From assembly GCF_022749195.1 (NCBI RefSeq), contig NZ_CP094226.1, positions 522,001 through 586,000 on the forward strand: DNA of 64,000 bases. The letters run 5' to 3'. Position numbers and translations under genes: made by a program. Positions within the stretch are counted from its first letter, which is position 1; every line of letters begins with the position of its first letter. Under the pieces are notes generated by a model that ran no database searches, was not told where the DNA came from, and saw only the letters and a program-made list of their open reading frames with translations. This stretch comes from Streptococcus oralis (GTDB taxonomy: Bacteria; Bacillota; Bacilli; Lactobacillales; Streptococcaceae). This document shows positions 25,523-35,392 of the stretch, piece by piece.

Positions 25523-26029
25523 ATGGAAAAAGAACCATGGCAAGAAGATATTTACGAAAACAATGAGGAAGAAACAAGATCAGAGCGTCGACACCGGAAA
25601 CAAAAAGGGAAAGGCGTTGTTGCGAATCGTGTCTTGACGGTTCTAGCTAGCCTCTTCTTTGTAATTGTTGTAGCAATGGTAGTTGTATTGATTTACCTAT
25701 CAACCGGAGGAAGCAATCGTACTTCATCTTTGAAGGACTTCTATGATGCATCGTCTCCTTCTACAAGTTCAAGTTCTAAAGTGGAAGCATCATCATCTTC
25801 AAGTAGCAAGGTAGAGGAAACATCTTCTTCTGAATCAACACCTTCAGAGAGCAGTTCGGAAGAACATACAGAGGGTGAAGGAACACTTACAGTACAGCCG
25901 GGAGAGGGAGAAGCAGCTCTTGCTCAACGTGCAGGGATTTCCATTGCCCAGCTAGAAGCCCTAAATCCTTCTCATATGTCATCTGGATCTTGGTTTGCCA
26001 ACCCAGGTGATGTGATTAAAACAAGATAG
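25523..26029 (+). CDS. Membrane-anchored LysM-domain protein
   Basis: A 168-residue cell-envelope protein. Charged N-terminal cytoplasmic part (about 1-35), one membrane helix (about 38-62, VLTVLASLFFVIVVAMVVVLI), a long Ser/Glu-rich linker (about 75-120) and a C-terminal LysM-like domain (LTVQPGEGEAALAQRAGISI) that would bind peptidoglycan. This is a type II membrane topology found upstream of cmk in many streptococci and enterococci. AAGGAG precedes the ATG at 6 nt. It is followed closely by cmk (9 nt), so the two are co-transcribed. Confidence 0.85.
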   Translation: MEKEPWQEDIYENNEEETRSERRHRKQKGKGVVANRVLTVLASLFFVIVVAMVVVLIYLSTGGSNRTSSLKDFYDASSPSTSSSSKVEASSSSSSKVEETSSSESTPSESSSEEHTEGEGTLTVQPGEGEAALAQRAGISIAQLEALNPSHMSSGSWFANPGDVIKTR

Positions 26030-26038
26030 GAGTCGGTC

Positions 26039-26713
26039 ATGAAGACAATTCAAATTGCTATCGATGGTCCAGCTTCGAGTGGCAAGAGTACGGTCGCAAA
26101 GATTGTCGCTAAGGATTTTGGTTACACTTATCTCGATACGGGTGCTATGTACCGTGCTGCGACTTATATAGCGCTCAAACACCAGTTGGATGCAGGAAAT
26201 GTAGACCAACTTCTTGAGCTTCTTAACCAACACCCCATTAGTTTTGGACGTTCAGAAACTGGTGAGCAACTTGTTTTTGTAGGAGATGTTGATATTACGC
26301 ATCCGATTCGTGAAAATGAAGTGACCAACAAAGTTTCAAGCATTGCTGCCATTCCTGAGGTGCGTGAGAAGCTGGTTTCGCTCCAGCAAGAGATTGCTCA
26401 GCAAGGTGGTATCGTCATGGATGGGCGTGATATCGGGACAGTTGTTTTACCACAAGCTGAACTCAAGATTTTCCTAGTGGCTTCTGTTGAAGAAAGAGCA
26501 GAGCGTCGTTACAAGGAAAACATTGCTAAAGGGATTGAGACTGACTTGGAAACGTTGAAAGAAGACATTGCTGCGCGTGACTACAAGGACAGTCATCGTG
26601 AAACCTCTCCTCTCAAACAGGCTGAGGACGCAGTTTACCTTGACACAACTGGACTAAGTATCCAGGAAGTGGTCGAAAAAATCGAATCAGAAGCAAAAAA
26701 ATATATGTCCTAG
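26039..26713 (+). CDS. cmk: Cytidylate kinase
   Basis: Phosphorylates CMP and dCMP to the diphosphates in pyrimidine nucleotide recycling. The 224-residue length is standard. P-loop GPASSGKST near residues 10-18, LDTGAMYRA near residue 33 and the DGRDIGT motif near residue 130 are all present. ATAGGAG lies 8 nt before the ATG. Co-transcribed with the LysM gene, as in other streptococci, and followed by a terminator. Confidence 0.96.
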   Translation: MKTIQIAIDGPASSGKSTVAKIVAKDFGYTYLDTGAMYRAATYIALKHQLDAGNVDQLLELLNQHPISFGRSETGEQLVFVGDVDITHPIRENEVTNKVSSIAAIPEVREKLVSLQQEIAQQGGIVMDGRDIGTVVLPQAELKIFLVASVEERAERRYKENIAKGIETDLETLKEDIAARDYKDSHRETSPLKQAEDAVYLDTTGLSIQEVVEKIESEAKKYMS

Positions 26714-26720
26714 GGACGAG

Positions 26721-26754
26721 AGGAGCAGGCTAGATGATACCTGCTCCTTTTCTC
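26721..26754 (+). terminator. cmk terminator
   Basis: AGGAGCAGG/CCTGCTCCT stem with an approximately 10-nt loop and T-rich tail. Confidence 0.85.
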
Positions 26755-26831
26755 TCTTTTGCGCGCGTTTCAAAACAGTCTTTTTGGGAGAATTTTGATA
26801 AAATAGTAGTATCAATAAAAAGGACGGAAGC

Positions 26832-27338
26832 ATGACAAAGAAAATCATAGCCATTTGGGCCCAGGATGAAAAAGGTGTGATTGGGAAGGAAGATCGTCTC
26901 CCTTGGCATTTGCCGGCAGAGTTGCAACATTTTAAGGAAACAACTTTAAATCATGCTATACTGATGGGGCGAGTGACCTTTGATGGCATGGGACGTCGTC
27001 TGCTTCCAAAACGGCAAACCCTGATTTTAACGCGAAATAGCGAAGAAATCATAGATGGGGCGCTCGTATTTCAAGATGTGGAGTCTGTTTTAGCGTGGTA
27101 TCAGAGTCAGGAAAAAAATCTCTATATCATTGGCGGAAAACAGATTTTTCAGGCTTTTGAGCCATATTTAGATGAAATCATTGTGACACAGATTCATGCT
27201 CAGGTGGAGGGAGATACCTATTTTCCTGAGGAGTTTGACTTGTCTCATTTTGAGACAGTTGCAAGCAAATCTTATACCCGAGATGAGAAAAACGACTATG
27301 ATTTTACCATCGAATACCGAGATAGAAAGGAAGTCTAA
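26832..27338 (+). CDS. folA: Dihydrofolate reductase
   Basis: NADPH-dependent reduction of dihydrofolate to tetrahydrofolate; target of trimethoprim. The 168 residues have the usual DHFR landmarks: [11 protein letters not shown] near the N terminus, [13 protein letters not shown] near residues 23-35, [11 protein letters not shown] and YIIGGKQIF. Residue 100 is Ile, the trimethoprim-sensitive state at the position where I100L gives resistance in pneumococcus. The promoter TGATAAAAT lies about 30 nt upstream. The stop codon overlaps the start of the next small ORF (TAATG), and clpX follows, the same order as I recall in pneumococcus. Confidence 0.95.
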   Translation: MTKKIIAIWAQDEKGVIGKEDRLPWHLPAELQHFKETTLNHAILMGRVTFDGMGRRLLPKRQTLILTRNSEEIIDGALVFQDVESVLAWYQSQEKNLYIIGGKQIFQAFEPYLDEIIVTQIHAQVEGDTYFPEEFDLSHFETVASKSYTRDEKNDYDFTIEYRDRKEV

Positions 27339-27508
27339 TGGAGCGCAGTATATTTGGATTTTTTACAGCTTTTTTGTGTGTGATCTGTATTTTGACTGGA
27401 GCACAGGCTTTTCGTAAGAAGCGCTATGGACTGTCTGCCTTACTCTGGTTGAATGCTTTTACCAATCTGGTCAACAGTGTCCACGCTTTTTATATGACCT
27501 TATTTTAG
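27338..27508 (+). CDS. Small membrane protein between folA and clpX
   Basis: A 56-residue ORF whose ATG overlaps the folA stop codon (TAATG), indicating translational coupling. Composition is hydrophobic: a first helix from about residue 5 to 24 (IFGFFTAFLCVICILTGAQA), a KKR turn, and a second amphipathic or hydrophobic stretch (GLSALLWLNAFTNLVNSVHAF). GAAAGGAAG lies just upstream. A short hypothetical protein is annotated at the same place in pneumococcus, as I recall, which supports it being real. Function unknown. Confidence 0.7.
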   Translation: MERSIFGFFTAFLCVICILTGAQAFRKKRYGLSALLWLNAFTNLVNSVHAFYMTLF

Positions 27509-27539
27509 ATAGAATGATAAATTAGAATGGAAGGAAATC

Positions 27540-28772
27540 ATGCCTACAAATAGGAAAAATGATATGATGGTTTATTGCTCATTTTGTGGCAAAAGCCAAG
27601 AAGAAGTAAAGAAAATAATCGCTGGGAACAACGCCTTTATCTGTAATGAATGTGTGGAGTTGGCCCAGGAAATCATTCGGGAGGAGTTGGCCGAGGAAGT
27701 CTTGGCAGACTTGTCTGAAGTACCAAAACCAATCGAACTCCTCAATATCTTAAACCACTATGTGATTGGTCAGGATCGTGCCAAACGTGCCTTGGCAGTG
27801 GCTGTATACAATCACTATAAACGCATTAATTTCCACGATACGCGTGAAGAGTCAGAAGATGTGGATTTGCAGAAGTCAAATATCCTGATGATTGGTCCAA
27901 CTGGTTCTGGGAAAACTTTCTTGGCTCAGACTTTGGCTAGGAGCTTGAACGTGCCTTTTGCTATTGCAGATGCGACAGCTCTGACTGAGGCTGGGTATGT
28001 GGGTGAGGATGTGGAAAATATCCTCCTCAAACTCTTGCAGGCTGCTGACTTTAACATCGAACGTGCAGAGCGTGGGATTATCTACGTAGATGAAATTGAC
28101 AAAATTGCCAAGAAGAGCGAGAATGTGTCTATCACACGTGACGTTTCGGGCGAAGGGGTACAACAAGCCCTTCTCAAGATTATCGAGGGAACTGTAGCCA
28201 GCGTGCCACCTCAAGGTGGACGCAAACATCCACAACAAGAGATGATTCAGGTGGATACTAAAAATATCCTCTTCATCGTGGGTGGTGCCTTTGATGGCAT
28301 CGAAGAAATCGTTAAACAACGTCTGGGTGAGAAAGTTATTGGATTTGGTCAAAACAACAAGGCGATTGACGAAAACAGCTCCTACATGCAAGAAATCATC
28401 GCAGAAGACATTCAAAAATTCGGGATTATCCCTGAGTTGATTGGACGCTTGCCTGTATTTGCTGCTCTTGAGCAATTGACGGTTGATGACTTGGTTCGCA
28501 TCCTGAAAGAGCCAAGAAATGCCTTGGTGAAACAATACCAAACCTTGCTTTCTTATGATGACGTTGAGTTGGAATTTGACGATGAAGCCCTTCAGGAAAT
28601 CGCCAATAAGGCTATCGAACGCAAAACTGGTGCGCGTGGTCTTCGGTCTATTATCGAAGAAACCATGCTAGACGTTATGTTTGAAGTTCCAAGTCAAGAA
28701 AATGTGAAATTGGTTCGCATCACAAAAGAAGCTGTCGATGGAACGGAAAAACCAATCCTAGAAACAGCCTAG
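27540..28772 (+). CDS. clpX: ATP-dependent Clp protease ATP-binding subunit ClpX
   Basis: AAA+ unfoldase that delivers substrates to ClpP. The N-terminal zinc-binding domain has C13, C16, C35 and C38; Walker A GPTGSGKT lies at 119-126, Walker B and sensor regions follow ([15 protein letters not shown] near 180), and the ClpP-contacting IGF-type loop is present as VIGFGQ near residue 267. At 410 residues it has the usual length. AAGGAAATC precedes the ATG. Coupled downstream to ysxC, a pairing conserved in Firmicutes. Confidence 0.97.
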   Translation: MPTNRKNDMMVYCSFCGKSQEEVKKIIAGNNAFICNECVELAQEIIREELAEEVLADLSEVPKPIELLNILNHYVIGQDRAKRALAVAVYNHYKRINFHDTREESEDVDLQKSNILMIGPTGSGKTFLAQTLARSLNVPFAIADATALTEAGYVGEDVENILLKLLQAADFNIERAERGIIYVDEIDKIAKKSENVSITRDVSGEGVQQALLKIIEGTVASVPPQGGRKHPQQEMIQVDTKNILFIVGGAFDGIEEIVKQRLGEKVIGFGQNNKAIDENSSYMQEIIAEDIQKFGIIPELIGRLPVFAALEQLTVDDLVRILKEPRNALVKQYQTLLSYDDVELEFDDEALQEIANKAIERKTGARGLRSIIEETMLDVMFEVPSQENVKLVRITKEAVDGTEKPILETA

Positions 28773-28780
28773 AGGTGACT

Positions 28781-29368
28781 ATGGAAATCAATACACACAA
28801 TGCTGAAATCTTGCTCAGTGCGGCAAACAAGTCCCACTATCCGCAGGATGAATTGCCAGAGATTGCCCTTGCAGGGCGTTCAAATGTTGGCAAGTCTAGC
28901 TTTATCAACACCATGCTGAACCGCAAGAATCTGGCCCGTACATCAGGAAAACCTGGCAAAACCCAGTTGCTCAACTTCTTTAACATTGATGACAAGATGC
29001 GTTTTGTGGATGTACCAGGTTATGGCTATGCCCGCGTTTCCAAAAAGGAACGTGAAAAGTGGGGGCGCATGATTGAGGAGTACCTGACAACTCGGGAAAA
29101 TCTCCGTGCCGTAGTCAGTTTGGTGGACCTCCGTCACAACCCGTCAGCAGATGATGTGCAGATGTACGAATTTCTCAAGTATTATGAGATTCCGGTTATC
29201 ATCGTTGCGACCAAGGCGGACAAGATTCCTCGTGGTAAGTGGAATAAGCATGAATCAGCAATCAAAAAGAAATTAAACTTTGACCCAAGTGACGACTTCA
29301 TCCTCTTTTCATCTGTCAGCAAGGCAGGGATGGATCAGGCTTGGGATGCAATATTAGAAAAATTGTGA
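28781..29368 (+). CDS. ysxC: Ribosome biogenesis GTPase YsxC/EngB
   Basis: Essential small GTPase needed for 50S subunit maturation. From the ATG at 28781 it has 195 residues. G1 GRSNVGKS at 32-39, G3 DVPGYGYA near residue 74, G4 TKAD near residue 144 and G5 SSVSKAG near residue 175. AGAGGTGA just upstream of this ATG acts as the ribosome binding site; the in-frame GTG at 28775 lies inside that site and is not chosen. It starts 8 nt after clpX. Confidence 0.95.
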   Translation: MEINTHNAEILLSAANKSHYPQDELPEIALAGRSNVGKSSFINTMLNRKNLARTSGKPGKTQLLNFFNIDDKMRFVDVPGYGYARVSKKEREKWGRMIEEYLTTRENLRAVVSLVDLRHNPSADDVQMYEFLKYYEIPVIIVATKADKIPRGKWNKHESAIKKKLNFDPSDDFILFSSVSKAGMDQAWDAILEKL

Positions 29369-29377
29369 GGGAAAGAA

Positions 29378-29758
29378 ATGGCAAAAACAATTCATACAGA
29401 CAAAGCTCCAAAGGCTATCGGACCATATGTTCAAGGGAAAATCGTTGGCAATCTTTTGTTTGCTAGCGGTCAAGTTCCTCTATCTCCTGAAACTGGAGAA
29501 ATTGTAGGAGAAACGATCCAAGAACAGACAGAACAAGTTTTGAAAAACATTGCTGCTATTTTGGCTGAAGCAGGAACAGACTTTGACCATGTTGTTAAAA
29601 CAACTTGCTTCTTGAGCGATATGAATGACTTTGTTCCTTTTAACGAGGTTTACCAGACTGCCTTTAAAGAGGAGTTCCCAGCTCGTTCAGCTGTAGAGGT
29701 TGCACGTCTTCCTCGTGATGTAAAAGTCGAAATTGAAGTGATCGCAGAGATTGGATAA
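29378..29758 (+). CDS. ridA: RidA family 2-iminobutanoate/2-iminopropanoate deaminase
   Basis: Hydrolyses reactive enamine/imine intermediates from PLP enzymes. A 126-residue protein with the family signatures KAIGPYVQGK near the N terminus, LLFASGQVPL, and the C-terminal PARSAVEVARLPRDVKVEIE, which holds the conserved Arg of the trimer active site. GGGAAAG precedes the ATG. It follows ysxC by 9 nt and is followed by a terminator, so it ends the clpX operon. Confidence 0.93.
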   Translation: MAKTIHTDKAPKAIGPYVQGKIVGNLLFASGQVPLSPETGEIVGETIQEQTEQVLKNIAAILAEAGTDFDHVVKTTCFLSDMNDFVPFNEVYQTAFKEEFPARSAVEVARLPRDVKVEIEVIAEIG

Positions 29759-29766
29759 GCTAGTTG

Positions 29767-29793
29767 AAGTTTGGCTCTGCCAAACTTTTTTTT
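29767..29793 (+). terminator. Terminator after ridA
   Basis: AAGTTTGGC-TCT-GCCAAACTT perfect stem and long T run, only 18 nt before the rapZ start codon. Confidence 0.85.
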
Positions 29794-29810
29794 GATATAA
29801 GGAGAGATAG

Positions 29811-30701
29811 ATGACAAAGAAACAACTTCACCTGGTGATTGTGACAGGGATGAGTGGCGCAGGGAAAACGGTAGCCATTCAGTCCTTCGAAGATTTGGGA
29901 TATTTTACCATTGATAATATGCCACCAGCCCTCTTACCAAAGTTCTTGCAGTTGGTTGAAACTAAAGATGATGACCACAAACTGGCCTTGGTTGTGGACA
30001 TGCGGAGCCGTTCCTTCTTTTCAGAGATTCAGGCAGTTTTGGATGAATTGGAAAACCAAGACGATTTGGACTTCAAAATCCTCTTTTTAGACGCAGCAGA
30101 TAAGGAATTGGTAGCACGCTATAAGGAAACGAGAAGAAGTCACCCGCTAGCAGCAGATGGTCGAATTTTAGATGGTATCAAGCTGGAACGTGAGCTCTTG
30201 GCACCTTTGAAAAACATGAGCCAAAATGTGGTGGATACGACCGAACTCACTCCGCGTGAACTTCGTAAAACCATTGCTGAGCAATTTTCGGACCAAGAAC
30301 AAGCCCAGTCTTTCCGTATCGAGGTCATGTCTTTTGGATTCAAGTATGGTATCCCGATCGATGCGGACTTGGTATTTGATGTCCGTTTCTTGCCAAATCC
30401 ATACTACCTTCCGGAGCTTCGTAATCAGACAGGTGAGGATCAAGCAGTTTATGACTATGTGATGAATCATGAAGAGTCTGAAAGTTTCTATCAGCACTTA
30501 CTCGCCTTGATTGAACCCATTTTGCCAAGTTACAAAAAAGAAGGCAAGTCTGTTTTAACCATCGCAGTAGGATGTACAGGTGGACAGCACCGTAGTGTTG
30601 CCTTTGCCAAACGAATCGCTGAGGACCTTGCTAAAAATTGGCCTGTCAATGAAAGCCATCGTGACAAAGACAGAAGAAAGGAAACGGTAAACCGTTCATG
30701 A
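29811..30701 (+). CDS. rapZ: RNase adapter / nucleotide-binding protein RapZ (YvcJ)
   Basis: P-loop protein of 296 residues; YvcJ in Bacillus hydrolyses GTP and affects competence, and RapZ in E. coli controls GlmZ sRNA processing. Walker [19 protein letters not shown] is at residues 13-30, and the C-terminal domain with [14 protein letters not shown] near residue 258 binds phosphosugar or nucleotide. First gene of the conserved rapZ-yvcK-whiA cluster; its TGA overlaps the yvcK ATG. AAGGAGA precedes the ATG. Confidence 0.95.
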   Translation: MTKKQLHLVIVTGMSGAGKTVAIQSFEDLGYFTIDNMPPALLPKFLQLVETKDDDHKLALVVDMRSRSFFSEIQAVLDELENQDDLDFKILFLDAADKELVARYKETRRSHPLAADGRILDGIKLERELLAPLKNMSQNVVDTTELTPRELRKTIAEQFSDQEQAQSFRIEVMSFGFKYGIPIDADLVFDVRFLPNPYYLPELRNQTGEDQAVYDYVMNHEESESFYQHLLALIEPILPSYKKEGKSVLTIAVGCTGGQHRSVAFAKRIAEDLAKNWPVNESHRDKDRRKETVNRS

Positions 30702-31675
30702 GAAAACCAAAGATAACGGTGATTGGTGGAGGAACAGGTATCCCCGTCATTTTGAAAAGCTTGCGAGAAAAGGATGTTGAGATTGCTGCTATCGTAACGG
30801 TAGCTGATGATGGTGGCTCTTCTGGTGAGCTAAGAAAGAATATCCAACAGCTGACACCACCAGGTGATCTTCGTAATGTTCTGGTGGCTATGTCGGATAT
30901 GCCTAAGTTTTATGAGAAGGTTTTTCAGTACCGCTTTTCAGAAGACGCTGGAGCTTTTGCGGGTCATCCACTGGGGAATATCATCATAGCAGGGCTCTCT
31001 GAAATGCAAGGGTCCACTTATAATGCCATGCAGCTGCTAAGTCTCTTTTTCCACACAACAGGAAAAATCTACCCCTCAAGTGATCAGCCTTTGACACTGC
31101 ATGCAGTCTTTAGAGACGGTTCTGAGGTGGCAGGTGAGAGCCACATTGCAGATCATCCAGGCATGATTGACCATGTCTATGTGACCAATACCTTGGATGA
31201 TGAAACACCGCAAGCCAGCCGTCGAGTAGTCAATAGCATTCTCGAGAGTGACATGATTGTCTTGGGGCCTGGTTCCCTCTTTACATCAATTTTGCCCAAT
31301 ATTGTCATCGAGGAGATTGGACAGGCACTCTTGGAGACCAAGGCGGAGATCGCCTATGTCTGCAATATCATGACCCAGCGTGGGGAAACAGAGCACTTTT
31401 CAGACAGTGACCACGTGGAAGTCCTCCATCGACACTTAGGTCGGCCATTTATTGATACGGTCTTGGTTAATATCGAAAAGGTTCCTAGAGAATACATGGA
31501 TACCAACCGTTTTGATGAATATTTGGTTCAGGTAGAGCATGATTTTGCTGGTCTTTGCAAGCAGGTCCCTCGTGTGATTTCATCCAACTTCCTTCGTTTG
31601 GAAAATGGAGGAGCCTTCCATGATGGCGATTTGATTGTAGATGAATTGATGCGCATTATACAGGTGAGAAAATGA
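30698..31675 (+). CDS. yvcK: YvcK/CofD-like protein (gluconeogenesis factor)
   Basis: UDP-sugar-binding protein of the CofD-like family, needed for normal cell shape and wall synthesis on gluconeogenic carbon sources in Bacillus. It has 325 residues. N-terminal [19 protein letters not shown] is the nucleotide-binding loop, [14 protein letters not shown] near residue 37 and GDLRNVL near residue 59 are conserved. It overlaps rapZ and whiA by 4 nt each (ATGA), so the three are translated together. Confidence 0.94.
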   Translation: MRKPKITVIGGGTGIPVILKSLREKDVEIAAIVTVADDGGSSGELRKNIQQLTPPGDLRNVLVAMSDMPKFYEKVFQYRFSEDAGAFAGHPLGNIIIAGLSEMQGSTYNAMQLLSLFFHTTGKIYPSSDQPLTLHAVFRDGSEVAGESHIADHPGMIDHVYVTNTLDDETPQASRRVVNSILESDMIVLGPGSLFTSILPNIVIEEIGQALLETKAEIAYVCNIMTQRGETEHFSDSDHVEVLHRHLGRPFIDTVLVNIEKVPREYMDTNRFDEYLVQVEHDFAGLCKQVPRVISSNFLRLENGGAFHDGDLIVDELMRIIQVRK

Positions 31676-32583
31676 GTTTTACAGTTGCAGTAAAAGAGGA
31701 AATTCTTGGTCAACACCATCTCAGTCGTTATGAACTATCGGCCATTATCAAGATGTCTGGCAGTATCGGTCTCTCGACTTCTGGCCTGACCTTGTCTGTT
31801 GTGACTGAAAATGCTAAGTTAGCTCGGCACCTTTATGAGTCTTTTCTCCATTTTTATGAAATCAAGTCAGAAATTCGTCACCATCAGAGAAGCAATCTTC
31901 GCAAGAATCGTGTCTATACGGTCTATACAGATGAGAGGGTGCAGGAGCTTTTAGCTGATTTGCGACTTGCAGATTCCTTCTTTGGTTTGGAGACGGGTAT
32001 TGATCCCGATATCTTAGCAGATGAGGAGGCTGGTCGTGCTTACTTATGTGGGGCCTTTCTGGCAAATGGTAGCATCCGAGATCCTGAGTCTGGCAAGTAC
32101 CAGTTGGAGATCAGTTCCGTTTATCTGGACCACGCCCAAGGACTAGCCTCTCTCCTCCAGCAATTTTTACTGGATGCCAAGGTTATTGAGCGAAAGAAAG
32201 GTGCAGTTACCTATCTCCAGCGGGCAGAGGACATCATGGATTTCTTGATCGTAATTGGGGCTATGCAGGCGCGTGATAACTTTGAGCGCGTCAAGATTTT
32301 GCGTGAAACTCGTAACGATCTCAATCGAGCCAATAACGCTGAAACAGCCAATATCGCTCGGACAGTTTCTGCCAGCATGAAGACTATCAATAATATCAGT
32401 AAAATCAAAGATAGAATGGGTTTGGAAAATTTACCCGTGGATTTGCAGGAGGTGGCTCAGTTGCGAATCCAGCATCCAGACTACTCTATCCAGCAGTTGG
32501 CAGATAGTCTGAGCAATCCCTTGACTAAAAGTGGCGTCAACCACAGACTCAGAAAAATCAATAAAATAGCAGATGAATTATAA
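31672..32583 (+). CDS. whiA: DNA-binding protein WhiA
   Basis: A 303-residue WhiA protein: two LAGLIDADG-derived domains in the first two thirds ([22 protein letters not shown] near residue 125) and a C-terminal helix-turn-helix ([17 protein letters not shown]). In Streptomyces it is a sporulation regulator; in Firmicutes it binds DNA and affects division and chromosome segregation. Last gene of the rapZ-yvcK-whiA cluster, followed by a shared terminator. Confidence 0.95.
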   Translation: MSFTVAVKEEILGQHHLSRYELSAIIKMSGSIGLSTSGLTLSVVTENAKLARHLYESFLHFYEIKSEIRHHQRSNLRKNRVYTVYTDERVQELLADLRLADSFFGLETGIDPDILADEEAGRAYLCGAFLANGSIRDPESGKYQLEISSVYLDHAQGLASLLQQFLLDAKVIERKKGAVTYLQRAEDIMDFLIVIGAMQARDNFERVKILRETRNDLNRANNAETANIARTVSASMKTINNISKIKDRMGLENLPVDLQEVAQLRIQHPDYSIQQLADSLSNPLTKSGVNHRLRKINKIADEL

Positions 32584-32614
32584 AACCACGAATCAGTTGA
32601 TTCGTGGTTCTTTT
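32584..32614. terminator. Bidirectional terminator between whiA and ferredoxin-NADP reductase
   Basis: AACCACGAATCA-GT-TGATTCGTGGTT long perfect stem; T-rich on the plus side, A-rich on the other side. Confidence 0.85.
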
Positions 32615-32615
32615 C

Positions 32616-33584
32616 TTATAAACTGGTCGAGTGTTTTGGTTGCACTTTTTGTTCTGGGTCAATGTAGTTAATGGCATTATTGACAGCAGTTGGTGCTTCT
32701 CCCAGTCCTGTCGCAATTAAATCGATCTTACCTTCATAGTAGCAGCAGTCGCCAATAGCATAGATACCTGCTTGGCTAGATTCTTGCTTGCTATTGACGA
32801 TAATCTTGTGACGGTTGAGGTCCAGACCCCAATTTTTAAGATTTCCGACAGAAGACTTGAAGCCGTAGTTGACAAAGAGGTGGTCTACTTCGATAGTTTC
32901 AGTTTCATCTGATTTGACTTTGGTGATTTCTAGTTTGTCGAGTGTCTTACCATCTCCAAGGAGTTGGCTAGGGACGAACGGTGTCTTGATGGTCACAGAT
33001 GATTCTTGCAGGGCTTGCACACTATGTTCCAAGGCGCGGAAATTATCTCTGCGGTGAACAAGGGTAGTTGGGGAAATCTTTTCAAAAGCCAGAGCCCAGT
33101 CTACTGCTGAGTCCCCACCACCAAGGATGGTCACTTTCTTTCCAGCGTATTGCTGAATGTTGGAAACGTGGTAGTGGATATTTTCATAGGCCTCAATCCC
33201 TTCTAGTTCAAGAGGACGTGGTTTAAAGGCACCACCACCCATGGCAATGATGACTGTTTTGGTCAGATGGCTCCCTTTGTTAGTTTGAATTCTAAAACCT
33301 TGATCTTGTTTCTCAATCTCAAGAACTGTTTCATTGAGATGAATAGGGGTATCAAAGCCGTTTAGCTGTTCAATCAAGCGATTGGTCAACTCTTCTCCGG
33401 TCAAGTTTGGAAAACCTGGCACATCAAGGATTTGTTTCTCAGGGTAGAGGATGGCAGGCTGGCCACCTAGCTGGGGAAGGGAGTCGATGATTTGGACTTT
33501 GACTTGACGTAGGTGGGCGTAAAAGGCAGCAAAGAGCCCAACAGGACCGCCACCTACAATAGTAATATCATAGAGTTGAGACAT
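32616..33584 (-). CDS. Ferredoxin--NADP(+) reductase, thioredoxin-reductase-like
   Basis: A 322-residue flavoprotein of the YumC/TrxB-like FNR group, cytoplasmic. FAD-binding ITIVGGGPVGLFAAFYA at the N terminus and NADPH-binding VTILGGGDSAVDWAL near residue 151; the CxxC redox motif of thioredoxin reductase is absent at the expected site, which supports the ferredoxin/flavodoxin reductase call. It would transfer electrons between NADPH and the ferredoxin encoded at 25274-25477. GAAGGAGA precedes the ATG. Divergent from the c-di-AMP cluster. Confidence 0.9.
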   Translation of the reverse strand: MSQLYDITIVGGGPVGLFAAFYAHLRQVKVQIIDSLPQLGGQPAILYPEKQILDVPGFPNLTGEELTNRLIEQLNGFDTPIHLNETVLEIEKQDQGFRIQTNKGSHLTKTVIIAMGGGAFKPRPLELEGIEAYENIHYHVSNIQQYAGKKVTILGGGDSAVDWALAFEKISPTTLVHRRDNFRALEHSVQALQESSVTIKTPFVPSQLLGDGKTLDKLEITKVKSDETETIEVDHLFVNYGFKSSVGNLKNWGLDLNRHKIIVNSKQESSQAGIYAIGDCCYYEGKIDLIATGLGEAPTAVNNAINYIDPEQKVQPKHSTSL

Positions 33585-33675
33585 GATTTCTCCTTCGTTT
33601 TTTCTAGTCAGTTTATTTTATCATATTTTTGCTTAATTTAAAATGAGGTAGGATAGGGAAAAAATGGGCAAAAAA

Positions 33676-33684
33676 TGGTATAAT
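33676..33684 (+). promoter_or_regulatory. Extended -10 promoter of the cdaA-cdaR-glmM operon
   Basis: TGG-TATAAT, about 37 nt before the cdaA start at 33721. It falls inside the open frame that would extend cdaA to 33664, which rules out that longer start. Confidence 0.7.
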
Positions 33685-33720
33685 GGTACAGAAAGTGTTT
33701 TGACAGGGAGGAGGCCAGGG

Positions 33721-34578
33721 ATGAATTTTCAACCATTATCCAATTTGCAATACTGGACGAGTTTGTTTTCAAGCCCTTGGACAATAGTCACCAATCTGAT
33801 TGATATTCTCATTGTGACTTATATTTTATATCATTTTACCAAAGCGATTGCAGGGACCAAAATCATGATATTGGTGCGGGGAGTTCTGGTCTTTATTTTA
33901 GGTCAGATTCTGTCCAATATGATTGGTTTGACGACCATTTCCTGGTTGATCAATCAGATCATCACTTATGGGGTTATCGCAGCGGTGGTTATCTTTTCAC
34001 CAGAGATTCGGACTGGTTTGGAACGATTGGGCCGGGCTACGGATTTCTTCTACAATGCCCCTATTAGTGCGGAAGAGCAAATGGTTCGTGCCTTTGTCAA
34101 ATCAGTCGAGTACATGAGCCCTCGTAAGATTGGTGCTCTGGTAGCGGTACAGCGTGTGAGAACCTTGCAGGAATACATCTCAACTGGGATTCCTCTAGAT
34201 GCTAAGATTTCCTCTGAATTATTGATTAATATCTTTATCCCCAATACACCCTTACACGATGGAGCGGTCATTGTCAGAGAAGATCGGATTGCCGTAACTT
34301 CAGCCTACCTACCCCTGACTGAAAATACTGGAATTTCCAAGGAGTTTGGGACACGTCACAGGGCAGCGATTGGTCTGTCAGAAGTATCGGATGCTCTTAC
34401 CTTTGTGGTTTCAGAGGAAACAGGCGGAATCTCAATCACCTATAATGGAGTCTTTAAGCATGATTTGACCTTGGAAGAGTTTGAATCGGAGTTAAGAAGA
34501 ATCTTGCTTCCAACATCAGAGAAAAAACAAGGTCTGAAAGAGCGTTTGCTAGGAGGATTGAAACATGAGAAAAAATAG
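33721..34578 (+). CDS. cdaA: Diadenylate cyclase CdaA (DacA)
   Basis: Membrane-bound synthase of c-di-AMP from two ATP, 285 residues from the chosen ATG. Three N-terminal helices (about residues 18-35, 43-60 and 66-85) precede the DAC domain with its catalytic LHDGAVIV and GTRHRAAIG motifs. GGGAGGAGG lies about 8 nt upstream. c-di-AMP controls K+ and osmolyte transport and competence in streptococci. Overlaps cdaR by 14 nt. Confidence 0.95.
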   Translation: MNFQPLSNLQYWTSLFSSPWTIVTNLIDILIVTYILYHFTKAIAGTKIMILVRGVLVFILGQILSNMIGLTTISWLINQIITYGVIAAVVIFSPEIRTGLERLGRATDFFYNAPISAEEQMVRAFVKSVEYMSPRKIGALVAVQRVRTLQEYISTGIPLDAKISSELLINIFIPNTPLHDGAVIVREDRIAVTSAYLPLTENTGISKEFGTRHRAAIGLSEVSDALTFVVSEETGGISITYNGVFKHDLTLEEFESELRRILLPTSEKKQGLKERLLGGLKHEKK

Positions 34579-35362
34579 TCTTTATATTATTTCTTCCTTC
34601 TTTTTCGCCTGCATCCTCTTTATCTATGCGACTTCAACAAACTATCAGAACAGCAACAGTGCCAGACAAGTGCGGACAGAAACCTATACCAATACGGTTC
34701 TTAATGTCCCAATCGATATTCAGTATGACAGTGATCAGTACTTTATCAGTGGTTTTACCTCTGAAGTGACCGTCTTTCTGACAGGGTCAAACAGAGTTGC
34801 TTTGGCGAGTGAAATGCAGGAAAGCACTCGGAAATTCAAGGTCAAAGCTGACTTAACCAATGCCAGTGTAGGAACTATCGAAGTTCCTCTAACCATTGAA
34901 AATTTACCGAGTGGTTTGACAGCTGTTGCGACACCGCAAAAGATAACAGTCAAGGTTGGTAAAAAAGCAAAACGAGATAATGTAATTGTTGTGCCGGAGA
35001 TTGACCCTAGCCAGATTGATTCTCGTGTGAAAATTGATACAGTCACTGTGTCAGATGAAAAAGTAACGGTTATTAGTGACGAGGAGACTCTCTCTAGAGT
35101 AGATCGTGTCATTGCCATCTTGCCAACGAGTGAACGGATAACAGGTAACTACTCGGCATCTGTTCCACTACAAGCAGTTGATAAAAATGGAAATGTCTTG
35201 CCAAGCGTCATTATGCCATTTGACACTACAATGAAAATTACAACCAAAACAGTATCGTCTAGCTCGAGTTCTTCGTCAACGACCTCGTCAACGGGCTCTT
35301 CAACCAGCAGTTCGTCTTCAACGAGTTCAGAAACGAAACCAGACTCGTCTAAACAGGACTAA
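34565..35362 (+). CDS. cdaR: CdaR, YbbR-domain regulator of CdaA
   Basis: A 265-residue extracytoplasmic protein: one N-terminal membrane anchor (about residues 5-22), YbbR repeats through residues 45-225 and a very Ser/Thr-rich tail (about 225-265) likely to be disordered. CdaR binds CdaA and tunes c-di-AMP production. Its ATG lies inside the end of cdaA, so the two are translationally coupled. The cdaA-cdaR-glmM order is conserved throughout Firmicutes. Confidence 0.93.
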   Translation: MRKNSLYIISSFFFACILFIYATSTNYQNSNSARQVRTETYTNTVLNVPIDIQYDSDQYFISGFTSEVTVFLTGSNRVALASEMQESTRKFKVKADLTNASVGTIEVPLTIENLPSGLTAVATPQKITVKVGKKAKRDNVIVVPEIDPSQIDSRVKIDTVTVSDEKVTVISDEETLSRVDRVIAILPTSERITGNYSASVPLQAVDKNGNVLPSVIMPFDTTMKITTKTVSSSSSSSSTTSSTGSSTSSSSSTSSETKPDSSKQD

Positions 35363-35392
35363 ATAAAATAGTAGAAAAGGATGATAAATAAA

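Noticed and set aside
27876..28541. 221-codon antisense ORF within clpX
   Set aside because: No family features or ribosome binding site; clpX is a complete conserved gene on the other strand.
33664..33720. Upstream extension of cdaA
   Set aside because: Contains the extended -10 promoter; ATG 33721 has a strong ribosome binding site.
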